From Cohnella phaseoli (GTDB lineage: Bacteria > Bacillota > Bacilli > Paenibacillales > Paenibacillaceae), in contig NZ_QRDZ01000019.1 of assembly GCF_003386235.1 (NCBI RefSeq), positions 62,001-126,000 on the forward strand: a DNA stretch of 64,000 nucleotides, read 5' to 3'. Both the position numbers and the translations under genes were made by a program. Under the pieces are notes generated by a model. It saw only the letters and a program-made list of their open reading frames with translations. It searched no databases and had not been told where the DNA came from. Each line of letters opens with the position of its first letter. The first letter of the stretch is position 1. Shown here in pieces: positions 51,099 through 60,415 of the stretch.

Positions 51099-52768
51099 TT
51101 CCTGTTCTGAAGCTCCTCCCTGTATTCTTGAGGACTTCTGCCGAACATTTTTCGAAAAAACGTGGTGAAATACGAAGCGGATTCAAATCCGAGCTTCATC
51201 GCGATATCCTGAATTTTCATCTGATGATCCTCCAGCAAGGCGCATGCCGCATCCGCCTTCGAGCCATTGATGTAGTCGAACAGGTTGCGTCCGGTTACCC
51301 TCTTGTAATACCGCGACAAATAGGACGGATTAAAATAAACCGCCTCCGCGATCTGAGCCAAAGACAGATGCCGCCCGATATTGTCGTCCACGAACCGGTG
51401 AACCCGCTCCACGATTTTCTGCTCGCGATCGTACGCGCGCGACTGCTGCAAGGCACATAACTCTATGGACAACCGAACCCAGTCCTCCTCGGCTTTGCTC
51501 CAGTCCTTCGGAACGGATAATAATGTCAGCAATTGAAGCCGCAGAGGCACCCGCCTCGCGTCCTCGCCTTCCACGTCGCCTAGTCTTGCGAAATAGAGCA
51601 GCGCGAATTCGTAATACAGCTCCGTTCCCGTCCAGGGGCTGGCGTGCAACTGCTCCTTTAGGCGGGTTAACAATTCGCGGCATAAATCCGCAGATCGTGC
51701 TTCATCGGCTTCTATAAGCGCTTGCTCCAACTGTTTAACCTGCAGCTTGAAAGGTTGGAGGTCGAAGGATACGAGCTTGCCCCCGAGCCACTCCGCGCCC
51801 TCCCAATTGGCGCCGATAACGACAAGCGAAGGCTCGCGCGTAAGCGAAGGGCTGATGAAAGGTTGCGCTTGGCGAAACAAATCGGGGATACCCTCTTCAT
51901 GGAGGGCGGGTCCCGAAATCGCAAACGAGACGTGCAGCCCCAGCGTATCGCGGCAGCCGTTCTGGACCGCTTCCAGCACACCTCTCAAGTACGCGGCGAC
52001 TCCCGGCCAATCGACCGTGCCGTCCGCTGAACCGAATCTGTCATCTCCAGGATAATAACGAACCAGCCATACCAATGTGGAGGCGTCGTATACTGCGGAC
52101 TCGGCAAGAAGCCAATGGGGGAACAGATCGTCGAATAGCCCCCGAACGATCGTTAGAGCTTTTAGCTTAGCGGCGTAGCCCATCTCGGAAGAGGAATCGA
52201 TCACGCGTCCGACGAGCAGCAATATTGATCGGTCCTCCCCTTCCCGCTCTTGGCTTACCGAAAACCAATCGTGAATCGAATGAGAGATCCGTTCTCCAGC
52301 GAGATAAGCACGGATCGTCTCGGCTTTAAGCAGCTCGTTCATCTCCCGATTGCGCAGCTCCGCCTGCTCCGCCAACATTCGCTGATTCAGCTCGAAATCC
52401 AGCTTGCCAACCACCGACTTCACGGCCGTGACCACAACAGAGTCCTCCTCCGTCTTCAGGATGAAGCTCTCTACGTTTTTCTGAAAAGCCGTGTAAATAT
52501 AATCAAATTCACTGTACCCGGTCAGGAAAACAATCCGGCAATCGGGCCAGTAAAACACGATGTCGTCGATCATTTGAAGTCCGGTTTTGCCGGGCATACG
52601 GATATCGCTTAGCACGATGTCGATTTTAGTTCTTTTCGCAAGTTCAATAGCTTCTCCGGGCGAATAGGCTTGACATACGTCCAGCTTCGGCTCGTCCAGC
52701 TGTTCGAACAATTGTACGAGGCCTTCGAGGATGATGGGCTCGTCGTCTACGATCAACAGTCTATACAT
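51095..52768 (-). CDS. YesN-type AraC-family response regulator, system III
   Basis: The 557-residue protein has a receiver domain ('LLIVDDEPIILEGL', phospho-acceptor in 'IVLSDIRMPGKTG', Lys in 'FILKTEEDS'), a central region and a C-terminal double HTH ('IAEAVYFNPSYLSRYYKR' and 'IAMKLGFESASYFTTFFRK'). Like the system I regulator it has Lys-Thr-Glu in place of Lys-Pro. ATG at 52768 lies inside the 3' end of the kinase gene (8-bp overlap) behind AAGGAGG. It probably activates the transporter promoter that overlaps its own 3' end. Confidence 0.9.
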   Translation of the reverse strand: MYRLLIVDDEPIILEGLVQLFEQLDEPKLDVCQAYSPGEAIELAKRTKIDIVLSDIRMPGKTGLQMIDDIVFYWPDCRIVFLTGYSEFDYIYTAFQKNVESFILKTEEDSVVVTAVKSVVGKLDFELNQRMLAEQAELRNREMNELLKAETIRAYLAGERISHSIHDWFSVSQEREGEDRSILLLVGRVIDSSSEMGYAAKLKALTIVRGLFDDLFPHWLLAESAVYDASTLVWLVRYYPGDDRFGSADGTVDWPGVAAYLRGVLEAVQNGCRDTLGLHVSFAISGPALHEEGIPDLFRQAQPFISPSLTREPSLVVIGANWEGAEWLGGKLVSFDLQPFKLQVKQLEQALIEADEARSADLCRELLTRLKEQLHASPWTGTELYYEFALLYFARLGDVEGEDARRVPLRLQLLTLLSVPKDWSKAEEDWVRLSIELCALQQSRAYDREQKIVERVHRFVDDNIGRHLSLAQIAEAVYFNPSYLSRYYKRVTGRNLFDYINGSKADAACALLEDHQMKIQDIAMKLGFESASYFTTFFRKMFGRSPQEYREELQNRK

Positions 52769-54515
52769 CGTCCGCCCTCCTTGGGTCGTTCGGTAGAATG
52801 GTTATCTCCGCTTTCAAGCCTCCCAGCTCGCTTCTCGATACGGTGAGCCCGCTGCCTTCTCCATAATTAAGCACGATCCGTTTCGCAACGTTAATAAGCC
52901 CCGACGTTTCCGAGACATTCCAAACGTTGGTCAACCTCGTCTTGAGCTTGTTCAGGGAGTCGTCCGTTAACGTTCGTCCGTCATCCTCTACGGAAATAAT
53001 CAAGCGGTCCATCGCGCAGCTCGCGAGAATTCGAATATAGCCCCCGCCCGGTTCCGAGTCGAAAGCATGCTCGAAGGCATTCTCGATGACCGGCTGTATG
53101 ATCAGGCGAGGAACTTGTATCGAACCGCATGCTTCCGGGAGCGCGGCGGCGTCGATGCGGATCCGATTGGAGAAACGGATGCGCTGAATGTCGCAATAGT
53201 CCATCGCATGCCGATATTCCGCGCTTAACGGCACCTCGGCCGCGCCGCTGCGCGTAATAAATTGATAATAGCTGGACAGCTTCTGGGACAGGGCGCCGAC
53301 GCCCTCGATATCCCCGGTCTTGCTCAGCCGGTAGATACTATAAAATCCGTTGTAGAGAAAATGAGGATTGATCTGCGATTGAAGCTGCTTAAGCTCGGAC
53401 TGACGCAGGGCTAGCTTCTGTTCGTAATTTTGTCGGATCGAATCGTTTAATCTTTCGACCATTTGATCGTAGCTGCGAAATAGATACAGAAATTCGTTGT
53501 CCTTGGCGGATCTGTCGGAGAACATCCGATTATCGCCTTTTAACGTTTCAAAGGAGCGAATCAGCTTGCGAAGCGGACGATGAATAATGGCATGGATCGA
53601 AAAGGAAAACAGAAAAATAACGACGACGGAAATGACAGTTAGCGCCGTTAACCATTTTAGGAACAGCTTGAGCGGTCCCGTCGCTTTGTTCTGATCGGTA
53701 TACGTAAATAAAACCCATCCGACTGAACGGATCCGTTCCGAGGTGATCTGATAGCGCTTTCCATCAAAGGCGCGAACGTCGCTGTATACGCCCGTCTGCC
53801 GTATCGTATCATCCCAATCTCCGGGGTGCGTCAAATTCCGAAACAGCTCGTTATTCTCCTGCGTGGAGATTCCCGGGCTCTCCCGATCTATGGAAAGCAC
53901 CGCCCCTGCATCGTTATCGGGCTTTACAAGACTGGCCAGCGATTCGCCGAATTTGGCCGCCGACAGCTCTACGAACGAGACGACGCTGCCGCTGTTCGAC
54001 GCTTCTATGAAAAACAGTCTCCCTTGAATATCGATCATGGAGGTGTGATTCGATCGCAAAGAATAATCGGAGATAAGCCCCCATTCGCTGTTCGAGGGTT
54101 CCGTCATCCCTTCCCGAATGGAGATCCCCCTGCCCAACGAGCGAATATATACACCTGCATTGACTACAAAATCATCGGAGCTTTGAAGTGCCGCCAATTG
54201 CTCCGTTATTTTTCTAAAGTATTGGAGCAATTCATAGGTGTTAAGCGTTCCGGCAAGAAAGCTTAGGTTTTGCACGTCGGAATGGTTCATGAGCTGCAAT
54301 TGCTGGTTGCGGATAAAGTTGATTTGCCTGTTGAGCTGTTCTGCGTAGAACTCGGCATTGGATACAACGGAGTCGGAATACTGCTTGCGGATAAAGTTCA
54401 TGCCCGTCGTATTTAACCACAGGCTGAGGGCGTAGCTTGGAACGACCAATACGCAAAAAACGATCACGATTTTCTGATACACGAATAACTTGGGCCAGAT
54501 CGAGGGGGTCTTCAA
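52761..54515 (-). CDS. YesM-type sensor histidine kinase, system III
   Basis: The 584-residue kinase has an N-terminal helix ('IVIVFCVLVVPSYALSLWL'), an extracytoplasmic sensor of about 250 residues, a second helix ('ALTVISVVVIFLFSFSIHAI'), HAMP, and a kinase part with 'QSQINPHFLYNGFYSIYRL' (His), N-box 'IIQPVIENAFEHAF' and 'SVEDDGRTL'. The sensor half lacks similarity I can name. TTG at 54515 follows AAAGGAG. The gene heads system III and overlaps its regulator, forming a classic coupled pair. Confidence 0.9.
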   Translation of the reverse strand: MKTPSIWPKLFVYQKIVIVFCVLVVPSYALSLWLNTTGMNFIRKQYSDSVVSNAEFYAEQLNRQINFIRNQQLQLMNHSDVQNLSFLAGTLNTYELLQYFRKITEQLAALQSSDDFVVNAGVYIRSLGRGISIREGMTEPSNSEWGLISDYSLRSNHTSMIDIQGRLFFIEASNSGSVVSFVELSAAKFGESLASLVKPDNDAGAVLSIDRESPGISTQENNELFRNLTHPGDWDDTIRQTGVYSDVRAFDGKRYQITSERIRSVGWVLFTYTDQNKATGPLKLFLKWLTALTVISVVVIFLFSFSIHAIIHRPLRKLIRSFETLKGDNRMFSDRSAKDNEFLYLFRSYDQMVERLNDSIRQNYEQKLALRQSELKQLQSQINPHFLYNGFYSIYRLSKTGDIEGVGALSQKLSSYYQFITRSGAAEVPLSAEYRHAMDYCDIQRIRFSNRIRIDAAALPEACGSIQVPRLIIQPVIENAFEHAFDSEPGGGYIRILASCAMDRLIISVEDDGRTLTDDSLNKLKTRLTNVWNVSETSGLINVAKRIVLNYGEGSGLTVSRSELGGLKAEITILPNDPRRADDV

Positions 54516-54685
54516 GCGATCGCTCCTTTGGGATGCAGACTGTCCTTCGACAAATTTGATTTTATTTTTATTATAAGGCCCGTTTTCTTAAGATTAATAG
54601 CGTGAACAAATCGTACGCAATCGCAATCGAATGACTTTCTTTCGATTTGTTGACTTGTCTATCGACCGGGTTGGAATTTGGGGAA

Positions 54686-54723
54686 CAAAAATCGGGGGCT
54701 CCCAATAAAGGAAGCTCCCCGAT
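54686..54723 (-). terminator. rho-independent terminator after the propeller glycosidase gene
   Basis: ATCGGGG-AGCTTCC and GGGAGC-CCCCGAT form a long stem followed by TTTTTG on the minus strand, 14 nt after the stop codon. Confidence 0.85.
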
Positions 54724-54736
54724 ATTTTGACGATGG

Positions 54737-55738
54737 TTATGCTAACAGCTTAGAAGTAGCTACCGCAATCGTTCTGAAGTTGCCGAAGTGAGTGGTTGTA
54801 TCATCTGGCCGACCTGGCCTGCACGCACAGTAGAAATGATAAAGAATACCCTCATGAAAAATAACCGACGGTTTATGCGCATTGATGCTGTCGAGACTCC
54901 CCTCAGGTCCTGACTGAATAATCGGTTCAGAATGCTTAACCCATGTGAGGAGGTCCTCAGAAAACGCTATCCCTTCCTGCGCATGCACACCGTCGTATCC
55001 AAAATAAAACATGACCCACTTATCCCCGTATTTCAGCACGCATGGATCGCTGACAAACTTGCTTTGCCACGTTCCCGGTACCACTTGAAGTACGGGATTG
55101 CTCTCCAGTCGTGTCCAGTGGACCAGATCCGATGAAGTAGCCGCGCCCGTTTGTTCTACCCATTCGTGGTCAGTGCCCGTCTTATTCTTGGCGTTATAGA
55201 ATAAATAAAACAATCCGTCGCGTTCAACCAGGCATTCCTTGTATAGACCGCCTTGCTCCCATGGAGCTCCTTCCTCAGGAATTAGAATCGGCTCCGGCAT
55301 CCTGTTCCAAGAAAGCAATGAAGGGTCCTCCGTCCAAGCCATGCCGATTCGGCCAGGGCCGCTCTCATATCCTTCGCCGGGATAGGCGTGATAGACGAGC
55401 CAGTATTTATCGTCCCACTTTTTAAGTACCGGAATACCGTCCATCTCATTCTCGCGCAGAATCCACGTCCCGGCTGCGTTAAGCGAATCCCACCCATTTC
55501 CCTCGCCGCGACGAAGGATGGTCCCTAATGGGCGCCAATCAAGCAGATTCTCGCTTGTCGCCAGACCTGTTTGATAGCCAATCCCATCGTAACCAACGTA
55601 CATCATATAAAACAATCCGAGATGTTTAAACACGAACGGACAGTCGACCGCTTCTTTATCAAAGGTGCCTGCACGACCAGAACCGGTAAGGACAGGTTGA
55701 GATCGTTTGTGAGGAGTTAAAAAATCGGATACGTTCAT
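54737..55738 (-). CDS. five-bladed beta-propeller glycosidase-like protein
   Basis: The 333-residue cytosolic protein has repeated propeller blades with 'FDKEAVDCPFVFKHLGLFYM', 'WDDKYWLVYHAYPG', 'LVERDGLFYLFYNAKN' and 'DPCVLKYGDKWVMFYFGYDG', as in GH43, GH32 or GH130-like families. The pattern of an acidic residue opening each blade is visible, but I cannot fix the family. ATG at 55738 is preferred over one 20 codons upstream on homology grounds; its binding site is weak. It lies downstream of system IV, with a miniature element inserted between it and the preceding gene. Confidence 0.78.
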   Translation of the reverse strand: MNVSDFLTPHKRSQPVLTGSGRAGTFDKEAVDCPFVFKHLGLFYMMYVGYDGIGYQTGLATSENLLDWRPLGTILRRGEGNGWDSLNAAGTWILRENEMDGIPVLKKWDDKYWLVYHAYPGEGYESGPGRIGMAWTEDPSLLSWNRMPEPILIPEEGAPWEQGGLYKECLVERDGLFYLFYNAKNKTGTDHEWVEQTGAATSSDLVHWTRLESNPVLQVVPGTWQSKFVSDPCVLKYGDKWVMFYFGYDGVHAQEGIAFSEDLLTWVKHSEPIIQSGPEGSLDSINAHKPSVIFHEGILYHFYCACRPGRPDDTTTHFGNFRTIAVATSKLLA

Positions 55739-55776
55739 TAGCTCATCTTCTCGCTCTCTTGATGATTCGAATTCGG

Positions 55777-55895
55777 GGCTGTTCCATAAGACAATCAAGT
55801 TGCTGTGAAAGATAAGCGATGATAAAGGTACAAGGGGGATGTGCCTCTTTCTTTATATCTCGATCACCCCAAGCAACTCTACTTATGGGACGGCC
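55777..55895. mobile_element. internally deleted 119-bp miniature inverted-repeat element
   Basis: The ends GGCTGTTCCATAAG and TTATGGGACGGCC and both outer arms (AAGTTGCTGTGAAAGATAA; TTTATATCTCGATC) match the complete copy at 13629-13844, in opposite orientation. The central palindrome is gone: the sequence passes from one GGGGGATGTG arm directly to the other end. It separates the genes ending at 55910 and starting at 55738. Confidence 0.75.
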
Positions 55896-55909
55896 ACGTT
55901 CGAATTTCA

Positions 55910-58495
55910 CTATTGTTTGATAAACTCCACATGATCGACATAGTACCATTTCGTTGCCGGAGAATTGGAATAAAACCCGATCGTACATTGTCCGTTTGTT
56001 ACATTAATATTCGCAATGGTAATCTGCGTCCAAGAAGAGGAGGTCGGAATATTTGTCGTTACGCTTGAGCCTCCATAATCTTTGGCCTGCATATAAGCGG
56101 TTCCTAGACCGCCATAATCATTTTTCACCCATGCTTTAAGCGTGTACAATCCATTGCTTAACCCGGTCATCGTTTGATAGGTGTAAGATTCGTAAGGACT
56201 GTTTTTCCAATGAACGAGCTTATAGGAGCCGCTGTAGGCGCCGCCTTCCGTATAATCCGAATCCAGGTTTTTACCCGTGGTATACCAACTGGACGGCGAT
56301 TGAACGGAGGCCGTATTATCTTCGAAGCCCGGATTAACTACATGATTATATACATAATTAAGGCTCACTTTGCTCAACTGCGGATTATACGATAACGCAC
56401 CGCCCGTAGGGAATTCGACTTTCAGGTATTCGGTTCCGGCAGGCACGGAGTTAAACGTGTACACCCTTCTCGTCCAATCTCCTCCATTAATTGGCGCATC
56501 CGCGTTCGTCCCTCCTGTCTGCTGAGTCCAAGTCGTGCCGTTAGGAGAGGTATAAAACTTGAAGTTATTGATGGCTTCCGCATGAGTCGCATACAGTCCC
56601 GTCACGCTAAAGCTTCTAATGCCAGGGTATTTATAGATGACATTCTCGGCTGGAGAGGCGTTCGTATGGTTACGGGACGCACGGCTTGAATCCCCAAGTA
56701 CCGTAGCGTTAGCCGTGTCGAAAATTAATCCGGAGCTATGGGAATACGTCTTACTCCAATCGTTCAGATCATCGGTCATTGGCGTCGTCGTGACGGTATT
56801 GGTTGCATTCGTAATCTCGTAAAATACCACCCCGTGAGTCGTCAGCGTCGGATTTAATACCAGCTTATTTCCCGTTACCGTTGCTGTCGTCGTCGTTGGA
56901 GTTATCGTGGCCAACGATTTATACACGGACTCGCGAGAGTACCAATAATTTCTATCCGAGGCGTTCACTAAGTATTTCGGCACTTCCATAGAATATTTCG
57001 ACCAACTATATGCCGTGTTCTGCATTCCTCTCGCCACGACGTCGGCCACCCAAGTATCCCAGAAGTTCCCATGCGTATCATCTACAATCCACTGTTTTAC
57101 AGTAACGGTGTTCCCCGATACCGGCGCGATGTTATCGATCGTTAACGTCGGTGTCTCGCTTACGGAAGCATTCATATAGCTATTATGGTTGTAAGCCATG
57201 ACATGCACGGTATTCGTCCCCCGATTAAAGCTGGCTACCCCGTCGACCTCATTCGTGGAATCCGCGGCCGATCCCGTAACGGCCAATCCGACCCGGTTAT
57301 CCCCAACCATTTTATAAGCCAAGTTAGCCACATGAGTACTTACCGGAATTACGCCGCCCCAGAAGGCTTCGGTACTGAGCCCCCATGTGGAAAGCCAGTC
57401 GATCTGCGCGTCGTTCATCGTCTTGACTAGCTTTGCATCATACGACCCTTGGTAGCTATGCGCTACGATTCTGGAAAATAAGGCTCTGTTGTCATCGCCC
57501 GGCCCGTTAAGAATTCTGCCCTCGTCAATGCCGAATTTCAGATTGGTTAATCCAACGGAGTTGGCTTTGTCGCGAAGCAGGTTGATCGTATCCGCGAACG
57601 AAAGTCCGGAGCTGCCTTGGCCGGGAGCGCCATCATAGTAGGATGCCGATAAATAGTCGATTTGCGTGCCTTTGGCGCCTGTTTTATAGTTTGTGCCCGT
57701 CGCCACATGATCGATAAAATCCCTTTCGTCCCAGAGTGCATTAACGACGGTCATGCTATGCGCGCCGACATTCAGGTTTTCTGCGCCGATTGCGGCTTCC
57801 AATGCAGCAACCGTGTAGTCGTAAAGCTTGAAATAAGCGATCTTCGTAGAGTTCGGAGAACCGTCGGCGGCGATAAACCAATCCGCATTTTCGTATTCGG
57901 TTAGGACGCCCCATGTCCACGTCTTGACTTCATTAATGCCAAACTCCGCTACGACTGCATCGGCTATGGCTTTAATATAGTTATAGTATAAATTGTAATC
58001 GGCCGGCGGTCTGACGTTTACGCCAAACGCGGTAGAAATATGGGGATTCGTCGAATACTTCAGCGGTACGGCCCCAGTCTTAATAAACGGCTTCAGGCCT
58101 TGATCCACGACGTTGTGCAATGCGGCAATCAGCTCGTCGAATTTGTAATCCGTCAGGGTTGACGTATTATTCGGATCGACGAATAAATCGCGCGTTGAAT
58201 TGCCGCCCGTCGCTGTCATGAACTGCACGTTTTTCACAAAAGGGTAATGGCTGGCAAAATAATTAGAGGGCTGGCCCGCAGCTTGAGAGGTCCAATGAAT
58301 CCTGAAATCCCATACGTTGATCATGGAGTGCTTGTTTTGCATGACAGGTCCTTGCGCAGCTAAGTTAACGTTGATTTTCACGGTTCCCGCCGCATCTGCG
58401 CGTTCGGGCAAAATCGTCAACAGCAGCGTCGATAAAAGTCCGAATAAAGCGCTCCATTGCGCAACTCGACCTGCAGTGTTCCCCAAAAAACTCAT
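55910..58495 (-). CDS. secreted GH39-like glycosidase with carbohydrate-binding domains
   Basis: The 861-residue protein has a signal peptide ('ALFGLLSTLLLTILPERADA'), a TIM-barrel region (about 35-400) resembling GH39-type xylosidases ('WDFRIHWTS', 'TWTWGVLTEYENADWF' with a likely acid/base Glu, 'LKFGIDEGRILNG' with a second Glu), and a beta-sandwich after it. Two C-terminal domains follow: one like the repeats of the DUF4091 protein (about 575-715) and a CBM4/9-like domain ('NHVVNPGFEDNT' onward). ATG at 58495 is 9 nt from AAGGAG. It follows the system IV permease gene by 49 bp, so it is probably in that operon and feeds it with oligosaccharide. Confidence 0.78.
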   Translation of the reverse strand: MSFLGNTAGRVAQWSALFGLLSTLLLTILPERADAAGTVKINVNLAAQGPVMQNKHSMINVWDFRIHWTSQAAGQPSNYFASHYPFVKNVQFMTATGGNSTRDLFVDPNNTSTLTDYKFDELIAALHNVVDQGLKPFIKTGAVPLKYSTNPHISTAFGVNVRPPADYNLYYNYIKAIADAVVAEFGINEVKTWTWGVLTEYENADWFIAADGSPNSTKIAYFKLYDYTVAALEAAIGAENLNVGAHSMTVVNALWDERDFIDHVATGTNYKTGAKGTQIDYLSASYYDGAPGQGSSGLSFADTINLLRDKANSVGLTNLKFGIDEGRILNGPGDDNRALFSRIVAHSYQGSYDAKLVKTMNDAQIDWLSTWGLSTEAFWGGVIPVSTHVANLAYKMVGDNRVGLAVTGSAADSTNEVDGVASFNRGTNTVHVMAYNHNSYMNASVSETPTLTIDNIAPVSGNTVTVKQWIVDDTHGNFWDTWVADVVARGMQNTAYSWSKYSMEVPKYLVNASDRNYWYSRESVYKSLATITPTTTTATVTGNKLVLNPTLTTHGVVFYEITNATNTVTTTPMTDDLNDWSKTYSHSSGLIFDTANATVLGDSSRASRNHTNASPAENVIYKYPGIRSFSVTGLYATHAEAINNFKFYTSPNGTTWTQQTGGTNADAPINGGDWTRRVYTFNSVPAGTEYLKVEFPTGGALSYNPQLSKVSLNYVYNHVVNPGFEDNTASVQSPSSWYTTGKNLDSDYTEGGAYSGSYKLVHWKNSPYESYTYQTMTGLSNGLYTLKAWVKNDYGGLGTAYMQAKDYGGSSVTTNIPTSSSWTQITIANINVTNGQCTIGFYSNSPATKWYYVDHVEFIKQ

Positions 58496-58544
58496 GCACG
58501 TCATCTCCTTAACGGTTTGTAGGTGCTTCGCATTCTGAACCTTG

Positions 58545-59426
58545 TTACTCCTTTACGCTGCCTAGCACCATCCCTTTGACAAAGTACTTTTGAAGGAACG
58601 GATATACCATTAAAATAGGCAATGCTCCAAGCAGCGTTTGAGCCGCCTTGAGCGTTCGATCCGAAACTTCGGCTAGCATCGTGATATCCGTAGAATTAAT
58701 CAGTGCTAGATCGTGATTGATCACAACGGTTTGCAAATAGCTTTGAAGAGGATATTTGTCCGGCGAATTCATCAGAATGAGACCGTCAAACCAGGCGTTC
58801 CAATGGCCTACGATTGTAAATAATCCGATTGTCGCGATGGCCGGCAAGGATAACGGAAGAAATATACGCCATAAGATCTTCCAATGCCCGGCCCCATCCA
58901 TAAAGGCCGATTCCTCCAGCTCTTTAGGAAGAGAACGAAAAAAATTCAACAACAGCACGACATTAAAAACCGGAACCGCTCCCGGCAATATGAGCGCTCC
59001 AAGCGAGTTTAGCAAGCCCGCCTCCTTGATGACGAGATACCAGGGAATAAATCCGCCGTTGACAAAGATCGTAAGCACAAAAAACCATGCATACCACGTT
59101 CTTCCCGTAAATATGCGGGACTCCTTAGAGAGCGCATACCCCAGCATAACTGTTAACAACATGTTCACGGCAACGCCCAGAAGCACGCGCTGCAAGCTGA
59201 TCTCCATAGAATGAAGAAATTCCTTTTTCCGCAGTACGAATTCGTAGGACTTCCATGTGAATTCGATCGGCCACAATTTTACAATTCCGGCGCCCGCAGC
59301 TGTGCTTGAACTGAACGATAACGCTCCGACATGAACGAGCGGAAGAATGCATAGCAGACCGAGAGAAATCAAAAGCACGTAATTGAAAGCCGTAAACAGC
59401 CTCCCGCCGAAGGAAGTGTAATTCAT
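58545..59426 (-). CDS. YtcP-type carbohydrate ABC transporter permease, system IV
   Basis: The 293-residue CUT1 permease has helices beginning 'YVLLISLGLLCILPLVHVGA', the EAA loop 'ELEESAFMDGAGHWKILWRI' and the C-terminus 'YFVKGMVLGSVKE'. It is very close in sequence to the system I protein. ATG at 59426 follows GGGAGAG. It lies 23 bp behind the LplB-like gene. Confidence 0.92.
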   Translation of the reverse strand: MNYTSFGGRLFTAFNYVLLISLGLLCILPLVHVGALSFSSSTAAGAGIVKLWPIEFTWKSYEFVLRKKEFLHSMEISLQRVLLGVAVNMLLTVMLGYALSKESRIFTGRTWYAWFFVLTIFVNGGFIPWYLVIKEAGLLNSLGALILPGAVPVFNVVLLLNFFRSLPKELEESAFMDGAGHWKILWRIFLPLSLPAIATIGLFTIVGHWNAWFDGLILMNSPDKYPLQSYLQTVVINHDLALINSTDITMLAEVSDRTLKAAQTLLGALPILMVYPFLQKYFVKGMVLGSVKE

Positions 59427-59449
59427 CTGTCTCTCCCTCTCCCATCCAT

Positions 59450-60349
59450 CTAGAAAATACGATAATTCGCTAGTCGATAAGCGAGGTAATAGGAAATGGA
59501 AACGAATAATACGGAAACGACGGACTTAAACATGCCCATGGCGGTCGCCACCGCATACTGCGCATCGACAAGTCCGAGCCTGTACACCAGAGTGTCGATA
59601 ATATCGCCGCTTTCATAGACTTGCGGGCTGTACAAATTGAAAACTTGTTCAAAGCCGGCATTCAATACATTGCCCAAGCTCAGCGTGGACATCAGAATAA
59701 TAATAGGCAGCATACCCGGGAGCGTCACATGGAGCGTCTGCTTCCATCTCCCCGCCCCGTCGACGACTGCGGCTTCGTACAAGGTCGGATTGATATTCGT
59801 GAGTGCAGCCAGATAGACGATCGTGCTGAATCCGAACTCCTTCCATACGTCGGATAAGACAAGCAGATAGGGAAACCATCGATTGTCGCCCAAGAAAAAA
59901 ATGGGTTGTATTCCGAATCCGCTTAATAGTTGATTTACGATCCCGCTGGATGGGGAGAGGATATCGATCAAAATGCCTCCAAGAATGATCCAGGACAGAA
60001 AGTGAGGCAAATAAATCAGCGTTTGGACGCCGCGCTTGACAAACTCGACGCGAATTTCGTTAAGTAGAAGCGCGGTAACGATCGGCGCGCTAAGTCCAGC
60101 CGCTATTTTCATAAACGCGATAAATACGGTATTCCATAAGACGTCAAGCGTTCCCGGCAAGGCGAATACATAACGGAAATTATCAAGTCCCACCCAGTCC
60201 GAGCCGCTTATTCCTTTGACGATCGAATACTTCTGAAACGCGATAACAAGCCCCGCAATCGGGCCGTAACTGAACACAAGAACGAGAAGCAGCGCCGGCA
60301 GCACCATGAGATGGAGCGGCAATTGCCGGAACCCGTTTTTTTCGGACAT
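59450..60349 (-). CDS. LplB-type carbohydrate ABC transporter permease, system IV
   Basis: The 299-residue permease opens 'MSEKNGFRQLPLHLMVLPAL' and ends 'SYYLAYRLANYRIF'; the EAA loop is 'YEAAVVDGAGRWKQTLHVTL'. It closely resembles the system I LplB-like protein, suggesting a duplication of the transporter. ATG at 60349 is 7 nt from AAAGGTGG; a GTG four codons earlier overlaps that site. Confidence 0.92.
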   Translation of the reverse strand: MSEKNGFRQLPLHLMVLPALLLVLVFSYGPIAGLVIAFQKYSIVKGISGSDWVGLDNFRYVFALPGTLDVLWNTVFIAFMKIAAGLSAPIVTALLLNEIRVEFVKRGVQTLIYLPHFLSWIILGGILIDILSPSSGIVNQLLSGFGIQPIFFLGDNRWFPYLLVLSDVWKEFGFSTIVYLAALTNINPTLYEAAVVDGAGRWKQTLHVTLPGMLPIIILMSTLSLGNVLNAGFEQVFNLYSPQVYESGDIIDTLVYRLGLVDAQYAVATAMGMFKSVVSVLFVSISYYLAYRLANYRIF

Positions 60350-60376
60350 GCGCTGTGCCACCTTTGCGGAGACATC

Positions 60377-60402
60377 GATGGGGACCCATTACGGCCCCCA
60401 TC
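60377..60402 (-). terminator. intercistronic hairpin after the lipoprotein gene, system IV
   Basis: GATGGGG and CCCCATC with inner GCC/GGT pairs form a hairpin between the lipoprotein and permease genes, without a U-run, as in the other three systems. Confidence 0.5.
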
Positions 60403-60415
60403 TTTGTTTACCGGT

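Noticed and set aside
54516..54700. AAGTCAACAAATCG upstream of the system III kinase as another regulon operator
   Set aside because: The partner half-site and the 33-bp spacing to the TATAAT box near 54570 are missing.
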